DNA of 64,000 bases from Dillenia suffruticosa (GCA_033439265.1 JAVTVX010000010.1:10292001-10356000), one strand, 5' to 3'. Positions 1 through 13,540 are shown, numbered from the stretch's first letter. The notes: generated by a model from the letters alone, not told the origin. Program-made: numbers and translations.

Positions 1-3000
1 GCTCCAGATATCTCTTTGATAACATTTCTGCCTGCTGCCCACCAATCCAAATGTACTCAACAGCAGCTTTCTGTGCCCCGAATGCATCATTATGATTACA
101 ATTTATCAAGCATGATATACAGTCATGAACAAAATATAAGCCCCTACACACTTCAACAATTTACTTGGTTCATTAAAAAAAAAAAAGAAACTGACGGGGC
201 ATACAAATAATTATAGTTCATAAAGGGTGACCAGCCGCCCTAGTGGCAGAGTGGTATGAGGTCAGGAGTTTGACTTGCCTGTTTCCCTCTCTAGGTATTA
301 CAGGGAAAAAAAAGGCATAATGGACACTAGGCAGTGGAAGAAGTGAAAAAGGGGCACGAGAAATGGCAACACGAAATCCACAATGTGTAAGATGCGAAGC
401 AGATTTTGGCTACCCACTCGGTGCCACTGTAGTAAATAGGAATGAAAGAGAACTTTTTTTTTTTTTGGGTACTTAGAACACTGATATATAGAAAATCAAT
501 TAATTAGGTTTGAGTAGTCATGGACCAATTAAGAAATTGGCATACATGTTTTTCCAATCACAAGACTCAAATCCATCTTAGTTAATGGAGTCAAGTGTCC
601 TGTCATTATACCGACATGTCATTGGTGGAAGACAACTCTAATGGTAAGTACGAAATTCCTAGAACTTGCAGCTTTTGATTGGCTTGTTGCTTTGAAATAG
701 CATAACAGTACATGCCCCACCGTGAGAAAAAGTTCAGACGTGGCTTCCCATGTTACACTTTTCAACATAAAATTAATATTTGTGGACCACTCACAAGTGA
801 ATAGTAAGCCATGATCTCCTAGCTTTGGACCCCACTGGTCAAAAAGAAGCTGCACATATATCATTTCCTTGACTAATCCAAAGGCCAAGTAGGCACAAGA
901 ACACTGCCATGACCTCAGCATGTGAATTAATCTCTATCACTGTGCTGCCCACCTGAGATCTACAGGCAATGGTTTCACGGTTTGATTTATATTCGAAACG
1001 GGAAATTGCTACGATTGTAAATGTGGTTTCGAACAGAAAAATGTTATAATCTAAATTATTAATATGGGCAACCGGCAATGTGGTAAGCATTGGTTGAGTA
1101 TTAATGATCAGACACAGAGAAGACAATATAATCGCAATGAAAATATAAACAATCCTTTACCTCCTTTAGTAAAGAAAATGGGGAATGATTAGCTTTGAAT
1201 GATATCGGCAATTCTTTGTAGCACCCCAGCCAGATCTTGACACCAAGAAGAAAAATACACCCCCAGCACTTGAGAATATACCTACTTCAGTCAAATAATA
1301 ATAATAATAATAATAATTGTTTTTCCTACTTCAGCATCTCATCTTCACTTATCCAACCCTAATTGCTGCTATATCAAGCATATAGTTGGTCAGTTTAATA
1401 TTTCTCAAATGCATTTCTTTTCTACAATCACAACATGCTCTAAAAACTCAACATACATTCATTCTAGATCAGCAATCATATATTTAGTGTTTCCCTTTTT
1501 TCCATCTAATTCTTGGATAATACTCCTCATAAAGTTTACCATGGAAAAATTCAGAATGATGTAAACACATGTAATGTCTGGGAGCTGGAATTGATTGATA
1601 ATAGAGCTCATTTGGCACTAATTAAGACACAAATTTTGAGTTTACTTTTGGCAGTAACTAAGGAGCATCTTAACAACCATATCCTTGATCTTTGTATAAA
1701 CTGGCATACAAGACTCACCTCCCATCAGAACTTCCAGTGGTCAACGGAACCTTTGAATATTTTAGTGATGCCCAACTAATTGCAGTGACCCATGCACTAC
1801 GTGCCTGAGGGAGCCCAAGAAGCATGATATCAGGAGAAACCCTGCTGAGCTCAACTGAGAAGCATTTTGCCTCCCATATTCTCCAGAATGATACTTTACC
1901 AGCTTTCCCCCCAACTGCAAGTATAGAAAAGCACTTTGCTGAATCATGTGGAGATTATTTACCATTTTCAGTTGATGAATGCAACCAAGCAATAACAAGT
2001 GAGGACAGCAGTTTATCGCAAGAAGCATATTGCCCAGCTGTTAGTAGTGGCTGATTGCAGTTGTTTGCGAGAGGTTTGCCATGCGGTGTCCTTTTGCTAG
2101 GTTTAATGTGAGATTGAGTGACTGAAACGAGTTGGGCCAGACTACCATTCTTCCTCTTGCTCCTGGCCTGAGAAATATAAATAATGATCTAAGAGATGAA
2201 CTTTGAAACTTAATAAATGGGAAAAAGCAAGACTCGTGTTATGCTGTAAAAAGGAAAAGAACAACCAAAGGGGAAAAACATACCAACAAGGAAAGCATAC
2301 CTTTGTTCTCCCATCCTTCTCAACTTTGACAGTGGTGAGGCACCACATTTTATTTTCACCAATCCATACAGGTGCCAATCTAACCGAATTAGCACCCAAA
2401 GTAATGCAATTAATATCACCTGAATTTAAAGAAAATGCAAACAAATGAGAAAGTATTACAAAATTTCCTTGCAGAATTCTGATGATCCGACACAATTTAG
2501 TGAACAAAGCAGAAAATTTTCTCGACATAAAAAATGAAGTTACAACGAGAAAAGACCAAATATTTTTAGCTTAAGAACCTGAACATCTATGATGAGATAT
2601 AATTGAAAGATCCTGTAAAACAAGAACTGTGCAGTGCAAGCCTTAGTCTGGAATATTCAGCAGTATGGATAACTAAAAGATTTAGAAAATTTGTCCTTGA
2701 CAGTTGCAATCACCATCTAAAATTCAGTATGCAAAAACGAGTAACATCTCAACTGGCTCTCTTGCCTGATCTCCTTCCTCCTTGTCATCTTTGTAATATG
2801 TCAATATTGAACCTTACAAGTATATTGGAGAACCAGAAAAATGCAAAATCTGCTACACAACCCTCAAGCCAGAAGCAAAACCCTTCCTCCACTTAACTTA
2901 ATTATGGGCTGTCATATTTAAAAAGACCTAGAGATCAACCTAACCTCTTGATGCTTTATTAACAGCCCTTACGCCTCCTGTTACAGAAATACGGGCTTCT

Positions 3001-5130
3001 TGTCAGGAAAAAACTATTAGCTAAGCTATTTCTGCTTCCCAGAATGTCCTTTTAACTAGTCTTTATCGCATTTCTGTCCTCAACTACTTCCATAGCACAA
3101 GTAATTTTTCATCGATCAAACATGTGGTTTTAACTTCAATTTCTTGCCAAGGGTTATAACTCAAATTGTCCATGTAAATGGATGCAGAAGCCTAACCTGG
3201 GGTAAGTCAAGGGTCCAAATTCTTGTCATCTCCCCATTTCCTAGCCAAAAGAAAAGGAAAAGAAAATTCCCTTAATTTCTTAACAGTAGACAAGTTCAGT
3301 GATATTGATTGATTGCTTTTTATAGCTCCAATCTCAACAATATCTGTTTACAAAGTGTGACATGCCCATTCCTAACTTGTAAACTTTTACATCATAGAGA
3401 AATTAGAAATTGGTTCCACAGAGACTTCAGATTGGCAACTGAGAAGGTGTAGAAAAAGAATATTGAAGAAAGAAGAGAGATATGTGAGATAGGAAGGTCA
3501 ATTACAAAGAACATTGGTTCCACAGTGGCTTCAGCTTGACATACACTACAAACTGGTTCCTCAGAGACTTCAGATTGGAAGGTCAATTACATCTTCCCGA
3601 TATAATTGGCCTGCTCATTGTTGCATGCATACTTCAAAGAAAGATCAATGAAGCAAAATGTTACTAGCACTGTATTATTTGGCTAAAACTCACCACACAT
3701 TTTCACCGGCAGACCACCTCCATCAAAACCCATTAATCGACCTTCTACCCACCTACACCATCATGTAACATCAGCAGGTTCATGCAGCACAGATAAAGTT
3801 GATAAATGAAATGCAGCTTATTGCCATAAATAAAGAGAAACTTTGAGCTTAAAGTAAATAAAGCTTGGTAACAACGAACAAAGGATGCCTTTAAGCATTG
3901 ACCTATTATAGGGCAACGATGGAAAGCAGCCATTTAATCTGAAGTCAATAATTAAAATGCAGCTGACTATCTCAAACAAAGATAAATTTTGAGCTTAAGA
4001 ATACCTATTTGTCATCCATAATTCCACAGCTTCTCCAGCCTTAAGAACTTCTGAAACTCTCCTATGTTTAGTCAACAGTATTTCTTCTATAAGATTGCCC
4101 ATGTTCATGCAAGGGCGAACTCGCAGAAAACTAGAACTCTGATCAGCCATTGTATTGCTGCGGAAATTGATCCTACTGTCATCTGGATTCATTCTAACTC
4201 ATACTTCTTGTTCGCCTAGAAATATGATAAAAAGAAGGGTGTACCAAAATGTCATCAATGGGACTGCTTTCTCCATCAGAAAAGTAGATGTAACCATACC
4301 ATTTGCATCTCTATTGGAAAACAGAATTTTGGCACTTTCTCCATTCAAAACTTCCAACCTGCCAGCAACCCAAACTCTCTTTGACTCACCACCTTCAGAA
4401 CCTACAAAGTGCAGGCCTGCAAAAATTTTTGAAACAGTTCACAATGATAGAGAGTATCATCCAAAAGATATATGAAACGCATACCTCAACAGTAGACCCC
4501 TCCTGGAAATCTAAGCAGGGGAAGAATATTACGTCTGTATAGACAGAGAATAATTCTTCAGGACTCAAGCCAACATCAGATTCAGCACTCACAACAGCTT
4601 CAGCGTCAGCACTACTTCTGTCCCCATGATATAGAACAGTAAAGATCATCAATAATCAGGTTCCAGAAACAGTGGAATGAGATATAAATGATGAGTGAAT
4701 TACTAGAACACATGAAAAGTGAACCATGAAGTCCCTGACAGTATCCCTTGATACAATATTGAATGCTATGCAGTACCACTTAGTACACCAAAAGAAACGA
4801 CAAAAAATGAATGGCATGCATTGTTCTCACAGCATCTAGTTTTCTCCGCTTCTCCTGTCTATCAGCTTGCTCAACTTGCTGGCACGACTGTGCTGCTCGA
4901 TCCTAATAGCATTAAGTACAAAGAAAAAATCATACTAATAGCTAATATGTTAAAGGTCATCTATGGAAACCAAAAATCACTAGCAAGTATGAACACGAGA
5001 ATGCAAACAAGGTCTAAGGAAGGAAGAGAGGAAAGACTAACATTGGACAATGCAGCAGGACTCTCTGTCTCCTCAAAATTAATATTTGATAAATAATCAT
5101 ATAGCTTGCCTGAAATGTCTACAACCTATA

Positions 5131-5310
5131 GGGCTCACCCGATGCACAAAGTGCTCCTTGACTTGGTGTGGGGGGGAGGGTAAGGGGAGGGTGGGAGCAT
5201 ATATACGCAGCCTTCCCTTTGCATTTTTTGCAAAGAGACTGTTCCAAGCCTTGAACCCGTGACCTCGAGGTCACCAAAGGAGCAACTCCACCGTTGTGCC
5301 AAAGTTCGCT
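5131..5310 (-). mobile_element. Au-type SINE
   Basis: Read on the minus strand, this tRNA-derived element has an A-box region (GGCACAACGGTGGAG), then GGTGACCTCGAGGTCACGGG, a B box (GGTTCAAGGC), the characteristic TGCAAA and GGCTGCGTA blocks, and the 3' end with CTTTGTGCATCGGG. This is the layout of the plant Au SINE family. It lies in an intron of the TFIIIC-delta-like relic, with its 3' end about 6 bp from the acceptor of the exon that starts at 5125. Confidence 0.85.
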
Positions 5311-6190
5311 AGATACAAATTTGATGTGCTTGAACAATTATACGTTCCGTTTACCTTAGTAATAGATTAATACAACTTGAACAAATTATAATGAAATTTG
5401 GCCAGGATTTCCACGGAGATGATAGATAGCCACTTTGAGGAAAGCTAGATACCTAATAAGAACACATTGCCTAGATGTAAGTTTAGGATACAAACCCAAA
5501 AATATCAAGGGCTAGAAGCAAAATAAACCAAGTTACTTAAACTACTATTTGATCCAAAAAGGCCGGAGATAATTAGAGAGTACAGAAAGAAAACAATCAA
5601 TAGGATGATGGAGTTATCAAAGTTCATTCAGATGTTCCAGTAAATCTCTGACAAGGTTGGGAACCCTGTTGTCAAGAGAATGAGATTGGCATGTTAAAAG
5701 CTTGTCGTTAAATTGGAGGTTTCAACACTAGAATTAGGCAATGTGGGACACAACATACCCCTTCCACACATGCCTAACCTCCATATATGCCTAACCTCCA
5801 TATATATCTGAACGGAACAGGTATGGTAGCCCAACGGAATAGACTTTGAACCTTTGACAACGTGCAAGAGAATTGGATTCCTGCCTTAGAATGCTGTTAA
5901 AGTTGAGGAATCCAACGATTTTATACCATGCCTATGAGGTTGAATCAGGCAACATGGGCTTATACAGTTGCATAGCAAATTACACGAGGTGATGATAAAA
6001 TTATTGTAAATAGAACGATCCAAACTCAAAATCCTTCTGATTATAAATTAATTATGCTTACGTTCCCTCACATAATTAAAATCGTTAAGAGTACAACAAA
6101 TACCTTTCCTTAAAGGATTGCAGGAAGGAACTCTGATCAAACCTTTTCGTCCTACAGGCATCGCCGGATTCTATATCAAGAAGAGAGAGA

Positions 6191-6274
6191 GGGGTCCCAA
6201 GGGGACAGCCTAGTCGTTACAACCCCTCCCCCAACCCGTAATCCCGGCTTCAAATCTCGCGTAAAAAAAAAAAA
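6191..6274 (+). mobile_element. possible short tRNA-derived SINE
   Basis: An A-box-like stretch (AGCCTAGTCGTTACA), a B-box-like stretch (GGCTTCAAATCTC) and a 12-A tail follow one another within 84 bp, as in a truncated SINE. It lies in the first intron of the TFIIIC-delta-like relic. The family is not recognised and the match to box consensus sequences is loose. Confidence 0.35.
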
Positions 6275-6579
6275 GGAGAGAGAGAGATCAGAAAGGATTA
6301 AGAAACAGATTGAATTTAGATTTACAGATGTTATGAGAAAAGAGAAAGGATTAAGTACCAGAATAGTGAGGAGATGACCACAAGCGACAGCGAGCAAGTT
6401 GTCGTCAGACCAGGCAAGTGAATTGGAGTTAAGGAGAGGCCACGAGTGGCATTGACTGGAATCTTGAAGCAGCCATCGTTGCTTGTGTTGATCTCTCGGG
6501 AGACAGAGAATGTTTTGCAGAGGAGTGGTGGAAGAGAAGACCGTTGGGTTTTGAATACGTGCAAATGATGACGTAGAGA

Positions 6580-7600
6580 GAGAAAAAGGATTGGCTGGCG
6601 AGGAGAAGACCCCTGGATCGAGTTTGTTCAGAGTCCGAAACTTGTCAGGGTTTTCATTGAGCTAAGAAAGAGGAACGTCAAAACCCTAGTTCGAGTCTGT
6701 TTGCCTGCAAGATTACAATTCTATTTTCAATTTTCTTTTTCTTTTTTGTTTTAAATCCCGGGGATTTCGCTCGACTTGCTCATACTCCTCAATCGATTGA
6801 TTGTTATTGTGGTGGCTACGAATATTATGTGGATCTTTGAATGAGCTGATATACTACGGTAGCCTGTTGATGATCACATAAATAATTTAGTTATAACTAA
6901 ATAGATTAATTTTACAACAAGATCTAAATAATAATAAATTTAAATATCACCGTCGGTAATAATTTCTTTTATTTTTCTCTATGGTTAATTTTTTGTTTAT
7001 AATTCTTTTTGTCCATTTCTTAATTTTTTCCATTTGAGGATGGCTCACCACTCATCTTTCACAACTCCATCGGTATGCATTTTATCGATCAAAATTCCAA
7101 TCCTAGCATTAAATTTATGGTTAATCGTGACAATATTTAGTCAATAATAAGTATTTACCCATGAAAACAAAAAAAAATGATTAAAAAACAATTCGTTATA
7201 TTTTTAATTTATCAAATTTGACATAAAATTGAACAGTTTTAAATATATTAAATATAATTATATATATATATATATATATATATGATGATGTATTTATAAT
7301 ATATTTATTTAGAGATACTACACCCACCTAGAGAAGATAAATACAAAATTCATTATTTTACAATAATAATTTCCATTTAAAAATAACTTAAAAACTAACT
7401 TTTACATTATTATACTTAAAAAAAAAGAAGTAAGAAGCAAGTAAAATATATTTTTATTTTTAGTTTTTGTTACTCAAAGAGTAGAAGATTGAGCCACGTT
7501 AGAGGAGACCCGCCCTGATCTTAATGCTACTAAAATTTGATTTTTAGATTTTTTAATTTTTGAACATATTTTTAAAATTTATTAACTGAATTAATTAATA
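6580..7600. other. AT-rich intergenic spacer
   Basis: No gene seen. It holds the former promoter of the minus-strand relic (CT-rich and GA-rich stretches near 6560-6700) and a TA dinucleotide tract at 7258-7283, and then leads into the P1 promoter. Confidence 0.6.
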
Positions 7601-7608
7601 ATAATTAT

Positions 7609-7756
7609 TGGGCTTTGGGCCAGGTTGAAAGGAGTTCCTACCCGGTCCATCATACGATTCACTGTAAACACGTCGTCCGAGCAAAACCCTAGAAGCGGCT
7701 GTGGTTAGGGTTATACTATATAAGCCGCACGAAGCCTCTCCAACGCAGAAACCCTA
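7609..7756 (+). promoter_or_regulatory. Ribosomal-protein-type promoter of the P1 gene
   Basis: Two site II elements (TGGGCT at 7609-7614, TGGGCC at 7616-7621), two telo boxes (AAACCCTA at 7684-7691 and 7749-7756) and a TATA box (CTATATAA at 7716-7723). This combination is typical of plant ribosomal protein genes, where TCP and telo-box-binding factors couple expression to growth. Transcription probably starts near 7750, giving a leader rich in CT repeats up to the ATG at 7846. Confidence 0.8.
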
Positions 7757-7845
7757 CGGCGTCTTTCATTTGCGACTCTCTCTCTCTCTTTCTCTCTCTC
7801 TCTTTCTCTCTCTCTGCAGAGCAATCTTCCCCTGAGAAATCAACA

Positions 7846-8344
7846 ATGTCGTTCGGTGAAATCGCTACCACTTACGCTTGTCTCATCCTCCACGATGATG
7901 GCATCCCCATCACGGTACGTACTCTCTCTCTCTCTCTCATATCAATTAGGGATTAGTCGTGATATTGTTTGTTGGTTTGTGAAACATAGGCAGAGAAGAT
8001 CTCAGCATTGCTTAAAGCTGCCAAAGTTACCGTAGAGCCATACTGGCCACTCTTGTTCGCTAAGCTTGTTGAGAAGAGAAACATTGATGATCTCATCTTG
8101 AACGTTGGATCTGGTGGTGGTGCCGCCGTCGCTGTCGCTGCTCCCGCTGGTGGTGCTGCAGCTCCCGCCGCCGCAGCCCCCGCTGCCGAAGAGAAGAAGG
8201 TTTGTGGCAGAGAATTTCTTGCCCTTGGTTCGTTTGAACTATGTTTCGATTGGTTTTAATGGTTTGTATTTTGGGTTTTTTTCTCTGCAGGAGGAACCAA
8301 AAGAAGAGAGTGACGACGACATGGGATTCAGTTTATTCGATTAA
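7846..8344 (+). CDS. RPP1: 60S acidic ribosomal protein P1
   Basis: Three exons: 7846-7914, 7990-8199 and 8291-8344, all GT-AG and all in phase 0, coding for 110 residues, the normal size. The N-terminal helical domain ([40 protein letters not shown]) forms P1/P2 dimers and binds P0. An Ala/Gly/Pro-rich hinge (about 64-89) leads to an acidic segment and the invariant C-terminal tail [10 protein letters not shown], which contacts elongation factors at the ribosomal stalk. The protein acts in the cytosol as part of the P0(P1-P2)2 stalk. The start is the first ATG after a CT-rich leader. The promoter carries telo boxes and site II elements. No defect is seen. Confidence 0.96.
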
Positions 8345-11300
8345 GACATTATATCAGTATGGATTTTTCTTTTGTTTTGAGAAAATAGTAGGATCAACTT
8401 TGACTGAAACATTTGGATTGAAATTTTGGATCATATGCTAGTAGATGGAAACCTATGTTTGAAGTTTTGTTGTGCGCTTGTTTTGAATCTTATATCTCTA
8501 CTATATCACTCTATTAGAATTGTTTTTGTCTACTTTTTTTGTTATTCGGATCCATACTTGTTATCCCCCTAATTCTAGTTTCTTGTGGTTAGCTTAGACA
8601 ATGTTGTTGTGGGCTTTTCCTTGATTCATCGTATTGGATTCCACTGCTTGTAATTCCTGCCTAGATAATGTTGGTTTCTGCTATGTCATTAAGAGTCGGT
8701 TTTGTTCATGTTAGAGCAGTGGAGACAAATCTGTTTGTTCTAGTTTAATATTTGATAGCATTTGTTTTTTGTTCCTGCCCCACTCGCAAGTTGTATGAAA
8801 CATGGACTTTTTCAGTGTTGTTTGGCGTTGCAATGTTGTACTGCAAAGAGAAGTTGCTTCGGACTGGTGGGTGTCTAGTTGTTGCTACTGTATATTGTTT
8901 CATTTAAAAGCCTCGTGTGTTAAAGTTTAATGATGACACAACCATAGCCTGGTTGAAAATAGGTGATCTTTGTAAGCCTAGGGTAAAGGGCAATTGTTTC
9001 ATCATGAAGACAAGGTCTATTTGGTCTAAGTGTCTTTGGTAGTGTTTTGAGTCATTTAGAAAATTTGCTTGTCTCTTAAAGTTAGAAATAAATTGTCTCA
9101 AATTTTTAGGATTTTAGTTTTCTTGATTTGGTTGTGTGTGTTTCTTTTTCTTTGTATTGATGTGTCCTTGTTTTTCAAGTATAAATCAACATTTTTTGGT
9201 CCTCATTTGTATTTTTCCCAACATGGCTTTTTTGATTTTGTAATTTTATTGGTTTTTACATCTGGGTCTTGTACTTTAATTGTTTGTGATTGAATAGTGG
9301 ATGGCTTGTGCTTATAAGAAATGGAAACAATTTTTGGTGTGGAGTTTTACCGTGTTTATATGATTATGTTCTTAACATTTTGGAGAAAAAAGGGATACAA
9401 AGGTTATGGTTATATGGTTATTGTTTTCAAGTGGTTTCTGTATAGATTGATTACTAGAAAGCAAGGACTTAGTTTGTATGAATTATGTTGGATTCTTGGA
9501 ACTTATTTGTGTATAAGTTGTGTTTAGTTAAGATTTTGGAATTTTGATTAGGGTTTGTGTGGCATTGTTGTGTAGAAGGCTTATATGAGGTATACTTATT
9601 TGCACATTCAAGCATGACTATTTGATGATTTAATGTAAGGAACATAGACATCTTTATTTATGTAACAAATGAAGTGATTGAATTCCAATTGCATTTAGAA
9701 ATACAATAATAATGGAGAATGCTTGAAAGAAGAGAAAGGAAGCTGTGCATTTGGCCATTAATTTTATTCTCCTTCTGATAAATTCCCCCATCTGAATGTG
9801 CTTTTTTATGCATGCATTCATTTTTTTGCCTTCATTGTCAAGTTTTTATGTCCAAGAGTTGAATCTTTGAGAGGTTAAATCTGGTGGTGTGTAAAATCGG
9901 GTGCACTGTTAGTTATGAAATGCTCGGACTTCGCTTGCAAGGTTCGAAAACTAAGTTGGGTTGGGCTCATAAAAGAATTAGATAATTCAATTTAAAAATA
10001 ATATATTTAATATTGCACAAGTTAGATTGTTGGGTTGTTTCTATTAATCTTGCTTGATATCTAAAAATGTTAATTTCTCTTTCCTTGCCATTCACAATCA
10101 AACAATATTAATCAAACTATTTACCTATACCTCCTGCCTCCAAAAAGAAAAAGCGTATGCAGAAAAACTTGGAAAATATTTGAAAGTAACTTTTGATGCT
10201 TACAAATCCATTGGTTTAATTTGTGAAAACAATTGCTCATATGACCAAGGGATTGTTGTAGGACCCTAAACCATATAAAATTAAACTATCTAAGCTATTT
10301 GAAATGTGAATGAATCCACACTATAAAAAATTAAACAATTGTATCTGTTTGAAATGTGAATAAATTCAGACTTGTCCACAGAGACAGAGCATGGTTCTAT
10401 GTCCTTTTACATAGAACTATTTAGATGACGAGCTAACACTTACATAAAGGCCATCAAATAGATTACGGGCTATGCAAATAATAGAAGGGCAATGATCTCA
10501 ATTCTAAGGTAGAATGTGGTTGATAATATTGCTGATGACATGTTTCTCAATGCTTCTTTCTTAGTTTTTCTTTTGCATTGCCCTAGGTTTTCATTGTTTT
10601 GTTTAGTAATTTCTTAAAAATGTGATTGTACCTGAAACATGTGGTAGAATGTGAATTGAATGCTTTGTATCAACAATGTGGTCTGTATTTGGTTCAACCG
10701 AGCAGGTGTTTCTATTGGTCCATTCCTAATCAATTTTGGAACCGTTCTGTACTTTTCTTGTCGCTGGCCTCTTAATTGATTTATGCTTGTGTGAAACCCG
10801 AGTTTCTTCTGTCTTTTTTGGTGGTTTTTTTGTTTTAAATCCAACACCAGGCTTTTCTATATTTTCTGGATCTTTGAAACCTGGAGTATGTCGTTTGGCG
10901 TTGTAGATGGCTAATTTGTTAAAAGTCCATACACCAAGTTTACGGCTTCTGGATATGATGTTTTGTTGGCTCTAGCCTTCGATATTTTTGTGCTTGTTTC
11001 TATTTGTCAGGGCCTTGTTTTTTTTTGGTTCTTGTTTTGGGATCTTTTCTTGTAGTCCAGCAGTGTTGATGAAAGTTGAGGTTGCTCTCATTAGATGAGA
11101 GTTTTAATGTGAAAAGTAATTTGTAGGTAATTTTTAATTGGAAAATTTGACTTTTGACTCGCAAGATTTTATTTTTTCAATGAAAAAAATTGTTCATTAG
11201 AACAAAAGACTAATTGTGGTTATTCTCCGTACTCTCAATGCTGGGTGTTCAGATTCCTGTCTCTTTTGTTTGCAAGTTCATCCTCTTTGCTGCTGGGTTG

Positions 11301-12785
11301 CTAGACACGTGAATGAATTTAGCCAACACTAAATTTTGTGTTAATAGGTTGCGCCACTTCATTCTCCTATGCATTCAAAGATGTCATGCAGTTGTAAATC
11401 AGGTCAGAGCTTGTCCTTGTTTGGTCGGGTCCGGAAAAGGAGGGTTTTAACTGTTGCTAGTATCAGTAGAGTTGTATTCTGACTAATTTCGTGGTCACGG
11501 TTTGGTCTAAATCTCCTTAAGGGTTTGAGTTGACATACAATCTTATATATACCTACTAAATGCTAGAGGCACATTGGCAGAGTAGTTGCCTTCTAGGCCA
11601 AAAAAAGGAAGAGAGCAAATTGTTGTGGTCGTTGTTTTGTGCTTTTCCTGCTTCCAAGAAATAGGCTTCATCATCCTTCCTCAGTGGTCCTATGAAAGTA
11701 ATGGTGGAAGAATTGCAAATTTCCCCATCTCTTCCCTTGTCTTTCATATCCGGGACGACTGTTCTCTGTTTTGCTTCAATTTGATCAAACACCCGTGCGC
11801 GAGAATGAGGTAAGACAAGGCGTCCTTTTTCACAGATCCCGGGAGGGAAGGAAAGAATCCTTCTATCAGAAAAAGTAAAGATTCGTTCAATTTACCCTTG
11901 TTTCATTATTAATAGATGGGGAATTATGGACCTCATGAGTCCGTTTGGATCGAGGATTTTGGTGGGAAAGGAAGAGGATAGGAGGATTTTTAAAGTACCT
12001 AAATTATACACACACATTTGGTAAAATAATTTATTGAAAGGAAAGGTATTGGAAATTTCATAGAAAGTTTTCAAACTCAATTTTTCAATCCCCGATAGAT
12101 TTTGAAGGGGGGATTCACGATTAAAATTTTAAAAGCTAAATTTGGATAGAATAATAAATAGGTTTATTTTTTAGGAATATATTTTCTTATTTTTTTGTCT
12201 ATTTTATTTTATTTTATATTTCTTCCCTTTTCTATCACATTTTTTTCATTGATTTTTAATTTTACCTTCTTTTCTGTCCCCTCTTCATTTGTTCTGATTA
12301 CACGTGTCATTTGAATGACATCTTTAGATTTGGCTAAAAATTTGAGCCAAACTGAATATTTAGATTGCGTCTTGTAAGAGAGCGTGAGAATAAGGAATGA
12401 AAATGGAATTCAAAGATAATGTTTGGGTTAATGTTATTGGAATGAACATTTTATATTCATACTTAAAAATTTAAGAATCCACAAAACAAGTAAATTGGTG
12501 GATTTTGTTGAAAACCCATATAAATAATTATTTATTTTTACATTTATCCAAAATTACCTATTATTTTCTACTCTTAGACTTTCATGTTTTTCACATTTTA
12601 AAAAAATTGTCCAAAATCTCGAATCTTGATCAGACAATACTTTTAGATCATTTAAAAAAAAAATTAATCAATTTAAAGTTTTGTAAAATTAGATTTCAAA
12701 TTTTAATAAGTGAAATCATGATTAATTTTATAAGATAGATTTTAATGCAAAGTTCTTTCTTTTTTTTTTTAATTTCAAATTCAAG

Positions 12786-12790
<5 letters not shown>

Positions 12791-12817
<27 letters not shown>
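12791..12817. repeat. (AT)n microsatellite
   Basis: A pure AT dinucleotide tract of about 27 bp in AT-rich spacer. Confidence 0.95.
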
Positions 12818-13264
12818 AATTAACAAGTGAAAAAATATAAAATTTTCATTATTAATTTACTTTCTTTTTTTTTGAAAAGAATATAAAATTTATTTGATAA
12901 ACTCATATAATATTTATTTTTCCAAATAAAATTAATTTCATATAATATTTTAAAATATTTTATTTTAAATTATTTATAGTGTCATTATATATCAGAGTAA
13001 GGGTTAAAATTAGAAAATTGTTAATTCTTATTCTTAAAAAATAAAAATCAATCAAACATCAGTTATGATAATGATACCCATTTCAATGTACTGAACTAAA
13101 CAAATAGATTGAAATGATTTTATTCATTTTGAATTTGGAGCATATGATTTCGATTCTGATATCAATTCCCAAAATTGAACCAAACACCCCCTTAGATCCG
13201 GAGTATCAAATTTTGGATTCTACAAGAAAATTGTTATTTCATTTGAGAAGTAAAATCTACAATA

Positions 13265-13269
<5 letters not shown>

Positions 13270-13306
<37 letters not shown>
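13270..13306. repeat. (AT)n microsatellite
   Basis: A pure AT dinucleotide tract of about 37 bp, about 150 bp before the left end of the MULE. Confidence 0.95.
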
Positions 13307-13309
<3 letters not shown>

Positions 13310-13540
13310 ATTAATCATTCACTAACTAAGGAGGTGTTTTGGTTTATGAATATGGGGAAATAAAATTTATATTGATTGTTTGAATTAATAGTATAAAAAA
13401 AATTTGAGAATAAAACCCCTCAAATATAAATTTTATAAAATCCAAGTAAAATAGGGGTTTCATCCATGAACTTTGTACAGAAATAACATTAATTTTTAAA
13501 ACAATACCGTTTAAAAAAAATTTACAAAACTAACCCACCT

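Larger units (their letters stand above)
1..6476 (-). pseudogene. TFIIIC-delta-like WD40 (transducin) gene, decayed, 3' end outside the window
   Basis: An intron-containing relic. Recognisable exons on the minus strand: 6474-6367 (MAASRFQ start, then NSLAWSDDNLLAVACGHLLTI), about 6157-6107 (GRKGLIRVP), 5125-5042 (DISGKLYDYLSN), 4902-4831, about 4620-4460, about 4420-4250, about 4170-4000, 2420-2300, 2060-1830 (AGQYASCDKLLSSLVIAW, then LAVGGKAGKVSFWRI), 1830-1708 (AWVTAISWA, TTGSSDGR) and 100-1 (KAAVEYIWIGGQQ). The WD40 segments match the plant family related to the TFIIIC 90-kDa/delta subunit, which helps recruit RNA polymerase III. Lesions: a frameshift in exon 1 giving a stop at 6431-6429; an in-frame stop at 1957-1955; several stops after the SSDGR segment (1690-1500); an Au SINE at a splice acceptor. 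Introns are kept, so it is not a processed copy. The middle exons (4620-4000) are assigned by position and open frame, not by recognised homology. Sequencing error cannot explain all lesions but could explain one. Confidence 0.62.
8345..13450. other. AT- and T-rich intergenic region without a recognisable gene
   Basis: 8345-8500 is the P1 3' UTR. The rest is T/G-rich, then AT-rich, with no convincing exon. Stretches such as 11935-12115 (GTTTGGAT near one end) and the border near 13165-13195 (reverse complement GGGTGTTTGGTTCAATTTT) look like ends of short non-autonomous transposons, but no paired terminal repeats with target duplications could be set. AT dinucleotide tracts lie at 12791-12817 and 13270-13306. 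Confidence 0.5.

Noticed and set aside
225-300. Possible SINE with A-box-like GTGGCAGAGTGG and a B-box-like stretch
   Set aside because: The two boxes are only about 12 bp apart, too close for a tRNA-type promoter, and no poly(A) end is clear.
1513-1779. Plus-strand frame at 1513-1779
   Set aside because: It lies opposite the decayed WD40 exons and resembles no known protein.
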